Shown here: positions 26,472-35,550 of the stretch, piece after piece
Numbering within the stretch: position 1 is the stretch's first letter
Layout of the letters: each line of letters begins with the position of its first letter
NCBI RefSeq assembly: GCF_002162135.1
Contig: NZ_CP021382.1
Location: 3,656,001 to 3,720,000, forward strand
Origin: Cellvibrio sp. PSBB006
GTDB lineage: Bacteria > Pseudomonadota > Gammaproteobacteria > Pseudomonadales > Cellvibrionaceae
DNA length: 64,000 bases
Direction of reading: 5' to 3'
Translations under genes and position numbers: made by a program
The notes under the pieces: generated by a model
The model's input: the letters and a program-made list of their open reading frames with translations, nothing else
What the model was told of the DNA's origin: nothing
Database searches by the model: none

Positions 26472-26499
26472 TTGATTGTTACGGAATAATTAGTAGAAG

Positions 26500-26530
26500 A
26501 AAGGCAGATTGCAAAAGTAATCTGCCTTTT
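26500..26530 (+). terminator. Rho-independent terminator
   Basis: AAAGGCAGATT / AATCTGCCTTT perfect 11-bp stem, 8-nt loop, then T-rich sequence. Ends the DUF1349/small-protein unit before the beta-lactamase gene. Confidence 0.88.
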
Positions 26531-26571
26531 GTGTTTCTTAAAGAGTATTTTTTATCGACAGGAGAACAGGT

Positions 26572-27432
26572 TTGCGACGCCTTGCATTAAGGATAACAGT
26601 AATAGCTACATTGCCTTTACTCGCCTGCACATCACCTGGCGGATCATCAACGGCAGAAAGCTCTGTGCCGTATGAACAAGATATTAATCTGGGTAATTTT
26701 TTTTCTGGCATAGACCCGGCTGATGCGACCTTTGTGGTCTATCACCCCGCGTCACATCAATTTATCAGGCACAACGCTGCGCGTGCACAGCAGCGTTTTA
26801 TCCCGGCCTCAACGTTTAAAATTCCCAATTCGCTCATAGCCCTGGAAACCGGCGTAGCCGAAAATGCTGAGCATATTATTCCGTGGGATGGCGCGACGGC
26901 GGCAGGGTTCTGGTCACCTAACTGGTCGAAAGATCATACGCTTCGCTCGGCGTTCAAACATTCGGTTTATTGGTATTACCAATCATTAGCGCACGAGATC
27001 GGCGCGGAAGGGATGCAGGCATATCTTGATCAATTTCATTATGGTAATGGCTCCACGGCCGGTGGGCTGGACCAATTCTGGCTTCACGGTGGACTGCGTA
27101 TTTCAGCGGATGAGCAGGTGCAATTCCTTGCGCGCATGTACAACGGAGAATTGGACATTTCACCTCAGTCCGTGGCGATTGTTAAAGATTTGATGATCCT
27201 GGAGGATAACCCAGCCTATCGACTCGGCGGTAAAACGGGCACCGCCGATGTTACGCCCACCCGCGAGCTCGCCTGGCTGGTGGGTTATGTTGAGCGAAAT
27301 AATGATGTATGGTTTTATGCACTCAATATGGAAGGCGAAGATGTGTGGGAGCGTTGGGGCAAACCCTCAGCACGCTTAGCGTTGGTGCGCGATCTCCTGC
27401 AAGAATTGAATGTTATTCCATCTAAGTCATAA
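26572..27432 (+). CDS. Class D (OXA-type) beta-lactamase, lipoprotein
   Basis: 286 residues from a TTG start preceded by AGGAGAA. Lipobox PLLACTS (Cys19). Class D active-site motifs are in order: S80-T-F-K83 in PASTFKIPNSLIALETG, the S-x-V motif in HSVYWYYQSL, Y-G-N in FHYGNGSTAGGLDQFW, and K-T-G in LGGKTGTADVTP. Lys83 is the usual carboxylated general base. The gene sits between a terminator and a VOC gene with no integron or insertion sequence nearby, so it looks like a resident chromosomal OXA. Hydrolytic range cannot be predicted. Confidence 0.9.
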   Translation: MRRLALRITVIATLPLLACTSPGGSSTAESSVPYEQDINLGNFFSGIDPADATFVVYHPASHQFIRHNAARAQQRFIPASTFKIPNSLIALETGVAENAEHIIPWDGATAAGFWSPNWSKDHTLRSAFKHSVYWYYQSLAHEIGAEGMQAYLDQFHYGNGSTAGGLDQFWLHGGLRISADEQVQFLARMYNGELDISPQSVAIVKDLMILEDNPAYRLGGKTGTADVTPTRELAWLVGYVERNNDVWFYALNMEGEDVWERWGKPSARLALVRDLLQELNVIPSKS

Positions 27433-27487
27433 CCACATACAATTTCAGCATAATTTACCGGTTAGTAACGTAACAGGAGGCATAAAA

Positions 27488-27913
27488 ATGAAACCAGCAC
27501 TTTATTTTATTACGGTAGTGACCAAAGATCTGAATAACGCTATCAAACTTTATCAAGAAGGGCTTGGCCTGCCACTGACTGCAAAGGGTCCAGGCAACGA
27601 GGAACCGGTATACGCGAAATTTGATTTACAACATGGGTTGTCACTGGTGCTTGTGACGGAGCAGCAGTTTCAGGAGTTTACCCACATTGATACACAGGGA
27701 AGCCGTTCAAGTCAGGTGATTTTCAGCTTACCGAAGACCTCTCGGGAGGAGGTGAAAGCAGCCTATGAGCAAGCCATACAACTGGGCGGTAAATCTTTAA
27801 TCGTCCCGGCAGATCGAGAAATAGGTTATTCGGCATCCCTGTTGGATCTGGATGGAAATGTGATTGAAATTATTCTTGATGAAGAGTTGCCGGAGATCAT
27901 GTTAGCTGAATAA
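27488..27913 (+). CDS. VOC/glyoxalase-bleomycin-resistance-like protein
   Basis: 141 residues from the ATG at 27488 with AGGAGG upstream; the longer frame from 27410 overlaps the beta-lactamase end and is rejected. YFITVVTKDLNNAIKLYQEG, VYAKFDLQHGLSLVLV and SASLLDLDGNVIEIIL show the paired beta-alpha-beta-beta-beta units of VOC proteins, with Glu in IEI as a probable metal ligand. Substrate unknown; members include dioxygenases, glyoxalases and antibiotic-binding proteins. Confidence 0.82.
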   Translation: MKPALYFITVVTKDLNNAIKLYQEGLGLPLTAKGPGNEEPVYAKFDLQHGLSLVLVTEQQFQEFTHIDTQGSRSSQVIFSLPKTSREEVKAAYEQAIQLGGKSLIVPADREIGYSASLLDLDGNVIEIILDEELPEIMLAE

Positions 27914-27939
27914 GTAGTAAGGACTGCCAGTATATCCTT

Positions 27940-28467
27940 TTATTTCTGATCCTCCGGCTCAATCCTCTCCAGATTTCCATCAAACATCGCCGCCAATAAC
28001 AACTCGCCATTCTCGTTCACACGGAATTCCCCATAACGCGCGGCTTCATAAGCCTGCGCGTGACCTTCCTGAAAAAAGAAGGCATTGGTGGCGAATTTGA
28101 CTGCGCCGTTGCGCACGCGGTAGTGCAGTTTAATTTCGTTATTGGTTAGTGGCTGTTCATCTTGCAGATGTTGAAATGTGCCTATGCGTTTTTCATCCAG
28201 GCTGACCACCACATAAGCATCGCTGGCTTCAGCGTTGCGGTTCCAACCGCGATACTCTTCAGATTTCGGCAGTGCTTCATACACTTGCTGCGCGACGCGA
28301 AAGTTCAATGCCATGTAATCGCCTTGCATCAGCGAGCGCGGGTCTACCGGTGCGAGTTCGAGGTAGACGACCTGCCCTTCTGCCAGATGTTTTTCTTTGC
28401 CGATGATGGATGCATTCACAATGCCGAGTACGGCGATCAATGCCACTAGCGCAATGATTTTATTCAT
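27940..28467 (-). CDS. GDYXXLXY domain protein
   Basis: 175 residues with an N-terminal membrane helix or uncleaved signal (KIIALVALIAVLGIVNASI). The signature PRSLMQGDYMALNFRV (G-D-Y-x-x-L-x-F/Y) defines the family. Last gene of a three-gene operon with DUF4401 and DUF2157 membrane proteins; its start overlaps the DUF4401 stop by 8 bp. This trio recurs in many bacteria; function unknown. Confidence 0.85.
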   Translation of the reverse strand: MNKIIALVALIAVLGIVNASIIGKEKHLAEGQVVYLELAPVDPRSLMQGDYMALNFRVAQQVYEALPKSEEYRGWNRNAEASDAYVVVSLDEKRIGTFQHLQDEQPLTNNEIKLHYRVRNGAVKFATNAFFFQEGHAQAYEAARYGEFRVNENGELLLAAMFDGNLERIEPEDQK

Positions 28468-29530
28468 AGGATTTCTCCTGCTTTACTGGAACAAATCTCA
28501 GTAGCAGCCAACGCCAGGCAAGTAACACAACGCCAATAACAAACAGCGATAAGGATTTGTTCAATAAGCTGGTGTCGAGCAGGTAATAGTAAGTCGAGAT
28601 ATAAAACAGCAACGCGATAATTCCCAGGCCCATCAATACGCGATGACTGTTGGCAAAACCGAGCAGCAATATCATTAAGCCGACGGTAATGCCGCGCGCT
28701 TCCAGCGAGACCAGGCACAACACAAGCGTGCCGAGTAAAATCACCAAAGGGGCGGGTTGTGACAGCCTAGTGAAATAACGTTGCAGCAACTGCCAGATAA
28801 AAAACAGCACCACCAGTCCCGTCAGTGCCTCGCCCATCCAGGGGGTAATAAGAGGTGGTTGCTCGTTGTATCGGTAATGCCAGATCATCAGTTCCTGGCC
28901 GAACAGTGTGGTGCCTTTCAGAACAATTAGCGCGAAGACCAAGCCATAGCCCAGCGCGTGAATTTTTTGTAGATGGGCCGCGTAGTTGAATTCATGTAAC
29001 CATAACCAGGCGGCGCCAAACAGAATGACGCTGCTGAACAGATAGGGCAGTTGCGCATAGGTCAGCGCGACAGAAAATGCCAAGGCGGCAACGAAGCTGG
29101 AAAAAACGCGATGAATAAAGTTTGGCATGACCCACGCGAGCAGACATTGCATTATCCCGATCAACCACCAGATGCTGCTGGTATTGTCGTCGAGGAGTTC
29201 GAAGAACGAATAAGCAATCCAGCCTTGCCCGGCGAGGCTGATTGCCAGGGCGAGATGTTCTACAAATTCATTGCGCGGTATGCGCAATAAACCGTACGCG
29301 CCGGCGACCATCAGTATGCCGATGATGAGGCTGACGGTGGTATCGCGCAGAATTATTTCAATGCCGAGCGCTAAAAATGCTATCAGGAATATGGCGGCCA
29401 ACCAGCCGGAAAATGCCAGCAAAACTTTGATGTACCAGGGGGATGGCATTTCATCGCGCGCTGGCAATTCACCGTCGACTAATCCGGCGGCATGCAATTG
29501 TGTCCACAGATGTTGTGTGTCTCGACTCAT
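28460..29530 (-). CDS. DUF4401 membrane protein
   Basis: 356 residues, about ten predicted membrane helices (LLAFSGWLAAIFLIAFLALG, LIIGILMVAGAYGLL, LVILLGTLVLCLVSLEA). N-terminal soluble part ends with PARDEMPSPWYIKVLL, typical of the family. Start overlaps the end of the DUF2157 gene by 4 bp (ATGA), indicating translational coupling. Confidence 0.85.
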   Translation of the reverse strand: MSRDTQHLWTQLHAAGLVDGELPARDEMPSPWYIKVLLAFSGWLAAIFLIAFLALGIEIILRDTTVSLIIGILMVAGAYGLLRIPRNEFVEHLALAISLAGQGWIAYSFFELLDDNTSSIWWLIGIMQCLLAWVMPNFIHRVFSSFVAALAFSVALTYAQLPYLFSSVILFGAAWLWLHEFNYAAHLQKIHALGYGLVFALIVLKGTTLFGQELMIWHYRYNEQPPLITPWMGEALTGLVVLFFIWQLLQRYFTRLSQPAPLVILLGTLVLCLVSLEARGITVGLMILLLGFANSHRVLMGLGIIALLFYISTYYYLLDTSLLNKSLSLFVIGVVLLAWRWLLLRFVPVKQEKSYE

Positions 29531-30510
29531 GCCTGTTGCTCCCTCTGAACCTTGCGCAACCAGATGGCAGCAGCACTGCTTAAACCGATAATCAGTAATG
29601 CCAATAATAAAAATATGCCGGCTTCATCTATGCCGCCGGATAAAAAGTTCGCGATAAATGCAACGATTACCACGATGCCGGATAAACAGCCGCCAGCGAG
29701 CATAAATACATCGATTTTGATTTTGCGGTAATAGAAAAACAATGCCGCCGAAAACAGTAACCAGGCGAGCAGTGGCCAGAGCGTCTCAGCATCATCAAAA
29801 ATATTGTAAAGCGCGAGCCAGGTGGCTGGGATTCCGCAGCCCACGGCAATCAAACGAACCGCCCAGGCTTCGTTAAGCCAAGGTAATTTTTTACTGAGCA
29901 ATTCCCACACGATCAGCGCAGGAATATTAATTGCCAGTAATAACCAAAAGAGCCCAATGTCGGACCACAACATAAAGCCCCAAAAGCCACCGAAGGTTTG
30001 GTAGTACAGCACGCCGCTGAGGTTGATCAACGCGAGCCACAGAATCCAGATGGCGGGAAAGCGGGCGATCAACGCCCAGGGCAACATCAACAAGGCCCAG
30101 TTAAAAAATAATTCCCAGGGGTCGGCACCGGTTTGATAAATCTGTCCGTAGAGTGCGAGTAATACGCCGAGGCTGATACAGGTAATCAGCAGTGCAACCT
30201 TGGCGATGACCGCATCCTGATGCCAGCGCCAATAAACGGCGAGACTTAACACCATAAATACTTGTACCAGGCCAAATTTGGCAAAGCGGCCGAGGTCGGT
30301 CCAGTTGTAAGCGATAAAAAATAACAGCGCAAAAACAATGGCCAAACCGCCGAGCCACAGCAGTAACTTATCAATGAAATGGCGCCAGTCTTTTAACGAG
30401 GGATGCAAATGAGCGAGTTGCACGGCTGCTGGAATATGTTCCGCTGGCAGCGCGCCCTGCTCGATCAGGTCCACCAGCGCATCGCGTGGTGAAGGGGGAA
30501 TGGGGTTCAT
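29527..30510 (-). CDS. DUF2157 membrane protein
   Basis: 327 residues; ATG at 30510 chosen for AAGGAAG 8 bp upstream, an ATG at 30534 being the alternative. N-terminal cytoplasmic helix (LVDLIEQGALPAEHIPAAVQ), then about ten membrane helices beginning LLLWLGGLAIVFALLFFIAY. First gene of the DUF2157-DUF4401-GDYXXLXY operon. Function unknown. Confidence 0.85.
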   Translation of the reverse strand: MNPIPPSPRDALVDLIEQGALPAEHIPAAVQLAHLHPSLKDWRHFIDKLLLWLGGLAIVFALLFFIAYNWTDLGRFAKFGLVQVFMVLSLAVYWRWHQDAVIAKVALLITCISLGVLLALYGQIYQTGADPWELFFNWALLMLPWALIARFPAIWILWLALINLSGVLYYQTFGGFWGFMLWSDIGLFWLLLAINIPALIVWELLSKKLPWLNEAWAVRLIAVGCGIPATWLALYNIFDDAETLWPLLAWLLFSAALFFYYRKIKIDVFMLAGGCLSGIVVIVAFIANFLSGGIDEAGIFLLLALLIIGLSSAAAIWLRKVQREQQA

Positions 30511-30596
30511 CGTCGGGCTTCCTTGTGAACACATGCGGTGCCGTCATAGTAGTGATTGGCACCCGCGATTGCCACAGGGCGGTGATGGCCGGGAGA

Positions 30597-31445
30597 TTAA
30601 TCTGCTGAGGGTTCGCTGGGCGGCTCTTCCATCCGCCCCACCAGTTGTTGATACCAGCCGTGACCGATCCAGGCGGCGGCCAGCAAATAAGGTATTGCCC
30701 CCGGTACCCACATAATCAAGCCCGCCAATTGCTGATCCATCAGGCTGCGCGCTTCGCCGTAGAGCGGTGCCCGGGCAAAGGTCAGGACCGCACCAAGAAA
30801 CCCGGTGTGCATGAGGGTAAACAGCAGTGCCAGCAAAGCCCAGGGCGCATGGCGGCGACGATTGCGCAGAATCGCCCACCAGAAAAGGCCGGCGCCCAGC
30901 AGAAAGCAACTGTGCTCCACCAGGTGCCACCAGGGATCTTCCACCGCCAGCATGTAGAAGTAAGGCGTATGCCAGAACCAGATGACCGCACCTTGCAGGT
31001 AGGCCACCAGCATCGGGTGACGGGTGAGTTTCAGCATCGGCTTCCAGCCCCACACCAAGAGGCGTCCGCTGCCGGCAATCACTTGGGCCAAAGGGCGGCT
31101 TATTACCCAGCAGGGCGCGATGACCACCAGCAGTAACATGTGTTGGGTCATATGGGCAGCCGTGCTGGTTTCTGCCCAATGGTCGAGAGGGCCGAGTAAC
31201 GCGGCAGCGCAGATCAGGGCGGCGAGATGGAACCAGACTGTTTTAAACCGCCGGGCCGGGCGGCGCCAGGTGCCGATTAGATAAACCAGCCAGAAGCCCG
31301 CCAACAAGCCCGCGCTAAGCAAGCCTGCGATGCGTTCACTGCCGGTGCCATTCACTGGACTGTGTGCCCATACCGGTTCAATCAAGAGCAGCAGCGCAAT
31401 CCAGATCAACGTGCCAAGCCCCTTGCGCTGTCGCTTTACAGGCAC
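30597..31445 (-). CDS. ctaG: CtaG-type (caa3_CtaG) cytochrome oxidase assembly protein
   Basis: About 282 residues and seven membrane helices, with the conserved HMTQHMLLLVVIAPCWVISR, WFWHTPYFYMLAVEDPWWH and LMHTGFLGAVLTFA segments of the caa3_CtaG family, thought to help assemble the CuB/heme centre. The start is uncertain: a GTG at 31445 overlaps the preceding gene by 10 bp and puts the first helix near the N-terminus; the frame is open to 31523. Last gene of the oxidase operon. Confidence 0.82.
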   Translation of the reverse strand: MPVKRQRKGLGTLIWIALLLLIEPVWAHSPVNGTGSERIAGLLSAGLLAGFWLVYLIGTWRRPARRFKTVWFHLAALICAAALLGPLDHWAETSTAAHMTQHMLLLVVIAPCWVISRPLAQVIAGSGRLLVWGWKPMLKLTRHPMLVAYLQGAVIWFWHTPYFYMLAVEDPWWHLVEHSCFLLGAGLFWWAILRNRRRHAPWALLALLFTLMHTGFLGAVLTFARAPLYGEARSLMDQQLAGLIMWVPGAIPYLLAAAWIGHGWYQQLVGRMEEPPSEPSAD

Positions 31446-31774
31446 GGCGGTAAACCCAGGATCGGCAGGCCAACCGCGAAGGTCGCGATAGCGGCGGTAA
31501 CGTAGCCGGCAAAGGCAACCCACACGACGAACCGGCGATTATCGGTACTCGGCCGCGCCTGCCAACAACGGTAGGCCAGACCCAGCAGGAACAAGGTCGT
31601 GAACAAGGTTATCCCCAGCAGCATCGCGTTGATCCAGGTCACATTACCCAGTCTTAACGAGGGTGGCGATACCGCGCAGGCGACCGACAATCCGCCATAC
31701 ACCACGACAAACCAGACGCTCCAGATGATGAAGCCCATGGCCATTTGGATGGGATGAACAATGACGCGCATCAT
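31436..31774 (-). CDS. Small membrane protein of the oxidase operon
   Basis: 112 residues; ATG codons at 31774 and 31771 both follow GGAGG, the second at the better 6-bp spacing. The first overlaps the subunit I/III stop (ATGA). Three membrane helices: MAMGFIIWSVWFVVVYGG, AMLLGITLFTTLFLLGLAYR and FAGYVTAAIATFAVGLPIL. Family not recognised; position between oxidase subunits and CtaG implies a role in the same oxidase. Confidence 0.75.
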   Translation of the reverse strand: MMRVIVHPIQMAMGFIIWSVWFVVVYGGLSVACAVSPPSLRLGNVTWINAMLLGITLFTTLFLLGLAYRCWQARPSTDNRRFVVWVAFAGYVTAAIATFAVGLPILGLPPCL

Positions 31775-34290
31775 GCACCTCCCCAACTGATGGGAAGTAA
31801 AAGAAAGGCCGCGCAGCTCACCCAGAAAATGCCCAAGGTATAGATCCAGAAAGGACGCAGCACGACCGGTTCATAAGGCAGCCCGGCACCGACATAACCC
31901 AGACGCACCCGCATAGCCTGCATGGCGGTGAGGATCGGCAGCAGGCTGCTGTGGATCATCAGGTAGATCAGCATCACCAACAGCACCGCATCGTGGGCCA
32001 GGCGCAGGGGTTGTAAGTCAGCGGCCAGCAGCACCCATAACAAACTGCCGGCATGCAGCAGGCTCAGGAACGCGGCCAGCCACAGCTTGAGTTCCAACCC
32101 CTTGGTCTGGCCCTCGCGCAACCGGGCCGTCAGTTGATTGAACCCCCAGGTTGCCAGCGTAAGTAAGCCACCACTCACTACCAGCGGCAGCCAGGCGATA
32201 GGGTTTTCTTCCGGTACCGACCAATTGGGCGCTACCGTCCACAGATAAAACCAGCCGAACAATAGCGACAGGTAGAGCGTGCCATTGGCCAATAGCCCCA
32301 CCACCATGCCCCACAGGCCGGGGCCATTATCGGTGCGTGAATGTAAGGGCGGGTCTGTCGGGTCGTCGGCACGCACGGGTTCCGCAATGGGATGAGCGCC
32401 GTTGTGCCAGCTCCAGCGCAGGATAAACACCAGTGCCCCGATGACCGCCAGTAACGCCAATGTGTAAGCGCCTACTAACAGGCTGATACACACCACCGCC
32501 AGGAATAGCGACACCTGCAAGGGCAGCCAGGAGTTGGTGGGCAGGTGGATGATCTCCTTCACCTTGCCGGTGATGGCGTCGATGCCGTAGGTTTCGCGTC
32601 GGCCGTGTTCGAAGGTGGCCAGATGGTGCTCACCGGCGGGAATGGTTTGGGGTAGATCCGGGTGATCCCACAAGGGGTGGCGGGTACGCACCTCCGGCAG
32701 GCTGGCGAAATTGTAGGAATTGGGCGGCATGGACACCGCCCACTCCAGCGTATCCGCACCCCAGGGGTTGGGCTTGGCTTTGCGGCCAAAGCGAAAATGC
32801 AGGCTGATATCCAACAGGATCATGGCGATCCCCGCCGCCATCACAAACCCGCCTACCGACGACAGGAGATTCAGCCAGTCCCAGCCCAGCCCGGTGTCGT
32901 AGGTGTAAATCCGGCGCGGCATGCCCATCAGGCCGGTGACGTGCATCAAGAGGAAGGTCGCGTTAAAGCCGATAAAGGTCAGCCAAAAGCCCCAGCGGCC
33001 CAACTTCTCCGAGGGCATCCGCCCGGACAGGTGCGGCAACCAGTAATAGAAGCCGGCGATCAGCGGAAACAGCATGCCGCCCACCAGCACATAGTGCATA
33101 TGGGCCACCACAAAATGGGTGTCGTGCACCTGCCAGTTGAACGGCACCAGTGCCAGCATCACCCCGGTCAGGCCGCCGGCGACGAAGATCACCAGGAAGC
33201 CGATGATCCACAGCATCGGCAAGGCAAACACCACCCGTCCGCTCCACAGCGTGGCCAGCCAGGCAAAGACCTGAATCGCAGTAGGGATGGCTACCAACAT
33301 GCTCGCCACAGAAAAGAATGCCTGGGCCAGGTGTGGAATACCCACAGTAAACATGTGATGAACCCACAGGCCAAAACTGATAAAGCCCATAAGGATGATG
33401 GCCAGCACAATCCAGCGGTAACCGACCAGCGGCCGCCGGGCAAACACGGGAATCAACGTAGAGACAATGCCCGCTGCCGGCAGGAAGATGATGTACACCT
33501 CCGGGTGGCCGAACAGCCAGAACAGGTGCTGCCAGAGCAAGGGATCACCGCCGCGACTCACATCAAAAAACGCAAAGCCGGCCGCCCGTTCCAGTTCCAG
33601 CAGGATGCTGGCGAGGATCAGGGGCGGAAAGCCGAAGATGATCATCAGCGACATGGCGAGGATGTACCAGCCGAAGATCGGCATCTTGCCCAGGGTCATG
33701 CCCGGTGCACGGGTGCGCAGGATCGACACCACCAGCTCGATCCCCGCCGCCATGGCCGAGATCTCCACAAAGGTGATGCCCAATAACCAGAAGTCCGGCC
33801 CTTTGTCGGGCGAAAAATTCTTGTCACTCAGCGGCGTATACATAAACCAGCCCGCATCCGGCGCCATCTCCAGTACCAGGCTGGAGAGGATGATTACGCC
33901 GCCGAACACATAGCAGTAATAACCCAGCGAACTGATGCGCGGGAACACCAGATCGCGGGCGCCGAGCATCTTGGGGATCATGTACATCGCCAGCCCTTCG
34001 AGTACCGGGATGGCGAACAGGAACATCATCACCGTGCCGTGCATGGTGAATATCTGGTTGTAGGTGGAGGCGCTGACGATGTCCTGGTTGGGCAGCGCCA
34101 ACTGGGTACGCAAGATCATCGCCAGCACACCACCGATCAGGAAGAACACCACCCCCGTGACAATAAAGCGCAATCCCACTGCGGTATGGTTTACGGCTGA
34201 CAGCGCACGCCAGCCGGTGGGGCTGTCCCAGATGCTGGCGAAGCGGCGGTCGAGTTCTGCCTCGGGCAAGCGGTTGTCAGTCACGGGCAT
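31771..34290 (-). CDS. coxA: Cytochrome c oxidase subunit I-III fusion
   Basis: 839 residues. Residues 1 to about 560 are subunit I: HGTVMMFLFAIPVLEG with a heme-a ligand His, WLFGHPEVYIIFLPAAGI with the His-Tyr pair, and VHDTHFVVAHMHYVLVGG with the heme a3 ligand. A linker of about 80 residues follows, then a subunit III-like part (GPGLWGMVVGLLANGTLYLS to LLPISWGGA). The start ATG at 34290 overlaps the coxB end by 14 bp. It pumps protons while reducing oxygen, taking electrons from CuA of subunit II. Subunit I-III fusions are known in some caa3-type oxidases. Confidence 0.92.
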   Translation of the reverse strand: MPVTDNRLPEAELDRRFASIWDSPTGWRALSAVNHTAVGLRFIVTGVVFFLIGGVLAMILRTQLALPNQDIVSASTYNQIFTMHGTVMMFLFAIPVLEGLAMYMIPKMLGARDLVFPRISSLGYYCYVFGGVIILSSLVLEMAPDAGWFMYTPLSDKNFSPDKGPDFWLLGITFVEISAMAAGIELVVSILRTRAPGMTLGKMPIFGWYILAMSLMIIFGFPPLILASILLELERAAGFAFFDVSRGGDPLLWQHLFWLFGHPEVYIIFLPAAGIVSTLIPVFARRPLVGYRWIVLAIILMGFISFGLWVHHMFTVGIPHLAQAFFSVASMLVAIPTAIQVFAWLATLWSGRVVFALPMLWIIGFLVIFVAGGLTGVMLALVPFNWQVHDTHFVVAHMHYVLVGGMLFPLIAGFYYWLPHLSGRMPSEKLGRWGFWLTFIGFNATFLLMHVTGLMGMPRRIYTYDTGLGWDWLNLLSSVGGFVMAAGIAMILLDISLHFRFGRKAKPNPWGADTLEWAVSMPPNSYNFASLPEVRTRHPLWDHPDLPQTIPAGEHHLATFEHGRRETYGIDAITGKVKEIIHLPTNSWLPLQVSLFLAVVCISLLVGAYTLALLAVIGALVFILRWSWHNGAHPIAEPVRADDPTDPPLHSRTDNGPGLWGMVVGLLANGTLYLSLLFGWFYLWTVAPNWSVPEENPIAWLPLVVSGGLLTLATWGFNQLTARLREGQTKGLELKLWLAAFLSLLHAGSLLWVLLAADLQPLRLAHDAVLLVMLIYLMIHSSLLPILTAMQAMRVRLGYVGAGLPYEPVVLRPFWIYTLGIFWVSCAAFLLLPISWGGA

Positions 34291-35032
34291 GAGTCTCCAG
34301 CCATTGGTTAAACGCCTCCACAGGATGGGCTTCGACGGTAAATTGCATATGGGCATGGTTGAGCCCGCAGAACTCGGCGCACTGGCCGCGATAGCTGCCG
34401 GGCCGGTCGGCCTGTAAGCGCAACACATTGGTGCGGCCGGGTATGGCATCCAGCTTGCCGCCCAGGCGCGGTACCCAAAAGGCGTGAATCACGTCGGCGG
34501 TGGTGAGGTGGATATCTACCGGCTGGCCGATGGGAATATGAACCTCATTGCGCAAAGCGATACCAGTATCCGGGTAGTTCACTTCCCACCACCACTGGTG
34601 GCCGGTCACCTCGATCACCAGCGCCTCGCCGGTTTCCGGCGGCAAGGGCAACATGCGGTGGCCGATGGGGATACCAAACGCCAGCAGCACGATCACGCTG
34701 GCGGTGGGCAGGATCAAGCCACCGCCGATAATCCAGCGACGTTGCGCGCGCAGTTCGTCCGGGTCATTGCCCGGTTCCCCGGTGCGCCGGATGGCGTAGA
34801 GCCAGAAACCCACCACGCACAACAACACCAGCGCGGAAAACGTAAACATGCTCCACCATAAGATGGCCACCGCTTGGGCGCTGCTGCTGGCGGGGTCGAG
34901 GGCGGAATAGGGGCCGGAGCAGGCTGTCAGGCAGATGCCGACACATGCCAATCCCCATTTTTTCGCCGCGCATTGCCAGTGGATGCTGGCGCACGGAATG
35001 GTTGCCGCTTCGCGCGCTAGGATGGCCGGCAT
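34277..35032 (-). CDS. coxB: Cytochrome c oxidase subunit II
   Basis: 251 residues if begun at the ATG at 35032, though the signal region (LACVGICLTACS, lipobox LTAC) suggests a later start is possible. Two membrane helices, then the CuA domain: VTGHQWWWEVNYPD, DVIHAFWVPRLGGKLDAIPG and the copper ligands in YRGQCAEFCGLNHAHMQF. No fused cytochrome c domain, so an aa3 rather than caa3 arrangement. First gene of the minus-strand oxidase operon; the divergent DUF2231 gene starts 36 bp away. Confidence 0.9.
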   Translation of the reverse strand: MPAILAREAATIPCASIHWQCAAKKWGLACVGICLTACSGPYSALDPASSSAQAVAILWWSMFTFSALVLLCVVGFWLYAIRRTGEPGNDPDELRAQRRWIIGGGLILPTASVIVLLAFGIPIGHRMLPLPPETGEALVIEVTGHQWWWEVNYPDTGIALRNEVHIPIGQPVDIHLTTADVIHAFWVPRLGGKLDAIPGRTNVLRLQADRPGSYRGQCAEFCGLNHAHMQFTVEAHPVEAFNQWLETHARD

Positions 35033-35068
35033 CGGTTCTGCCAACCCCGTCGCCACAGGAGACACGCC

Positions 35069-35539
35069 ATGGTGATCGAAGCCATCAACAGCCGCATGGC
35101 CATTCGCGGCCATCCTATTCACCCGATGTTGATCCACTTCCCCGTAGCGGCCTTGCTGGGACTGATTGCCACCGACCTGGCTTACATCTTCAGCGGGGAT
35201 TACTTCTGGGCGCGGGCCAGTCTCTGGCTCGCGGGCGTCGGTGCACTGGGCGGTTGGGTCTCGGGGTTTGCCGGTTTGATCGATCTGCTCAGCGTGAGCC
35301 AGATCCGCCGCCTGATCACCGCCTGGTGCCACGCGATCCTGGCGGTGATGCTGTTGTCCCTCGCCTCGCTCAACTGGTTGTTTCGCCTGGATACCGCAGA
35401 TGTGAATATCTTCCCTTGGGGACTCTACCTGTCGCTGCTGACCGGCGTGTTGATCGCCAGCGCCAGCTATCTGGGCGGACGCCTGGTGTACGAACATGCG
35501 GTGGGGGTGGAGGTGGAGGAGCCGCCGGGGATGTTGTAG
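35069..35539 (+). CDS. DUF2231 membrane protein
   Basis: 156 residues with four helices. The family hallmark RGHPIHPMLIHFPVAALLG is near the N-terminus, followed by WLAGVGALGGWVSGFAGLID. The histidines could bind heme or metal. Divergent from the oxidase operon, with a shared promoter region of only 36 bp, so possibly co-regulated. The gene ends 11 bp before the convergent CopD-like gene. Confidence 0.85.
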   Translation: MVIEAINSRMAIRGHPIHPMLIHFPVAALLGLIATDLAYIFSGDYFWARASLWLAGVGALGGWVSGFAGLIDLLSVSQIRRLITAWCHAILAVMLLSLASLNWLFRLDTADVNIFPWGLYLSLLTGVLIASASYLGGRLVYEHAVGVEVEEPPGML

Positions 35540-35550
35540 AGCGAGCCATG

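Noticed and set aside
32662..33786. 374-codon plus-strand frame
   Set aside because: It is antisense to coxA, low in complexity of the shadow type (rich in His/Gln/Arg), with no ribosome site or family.
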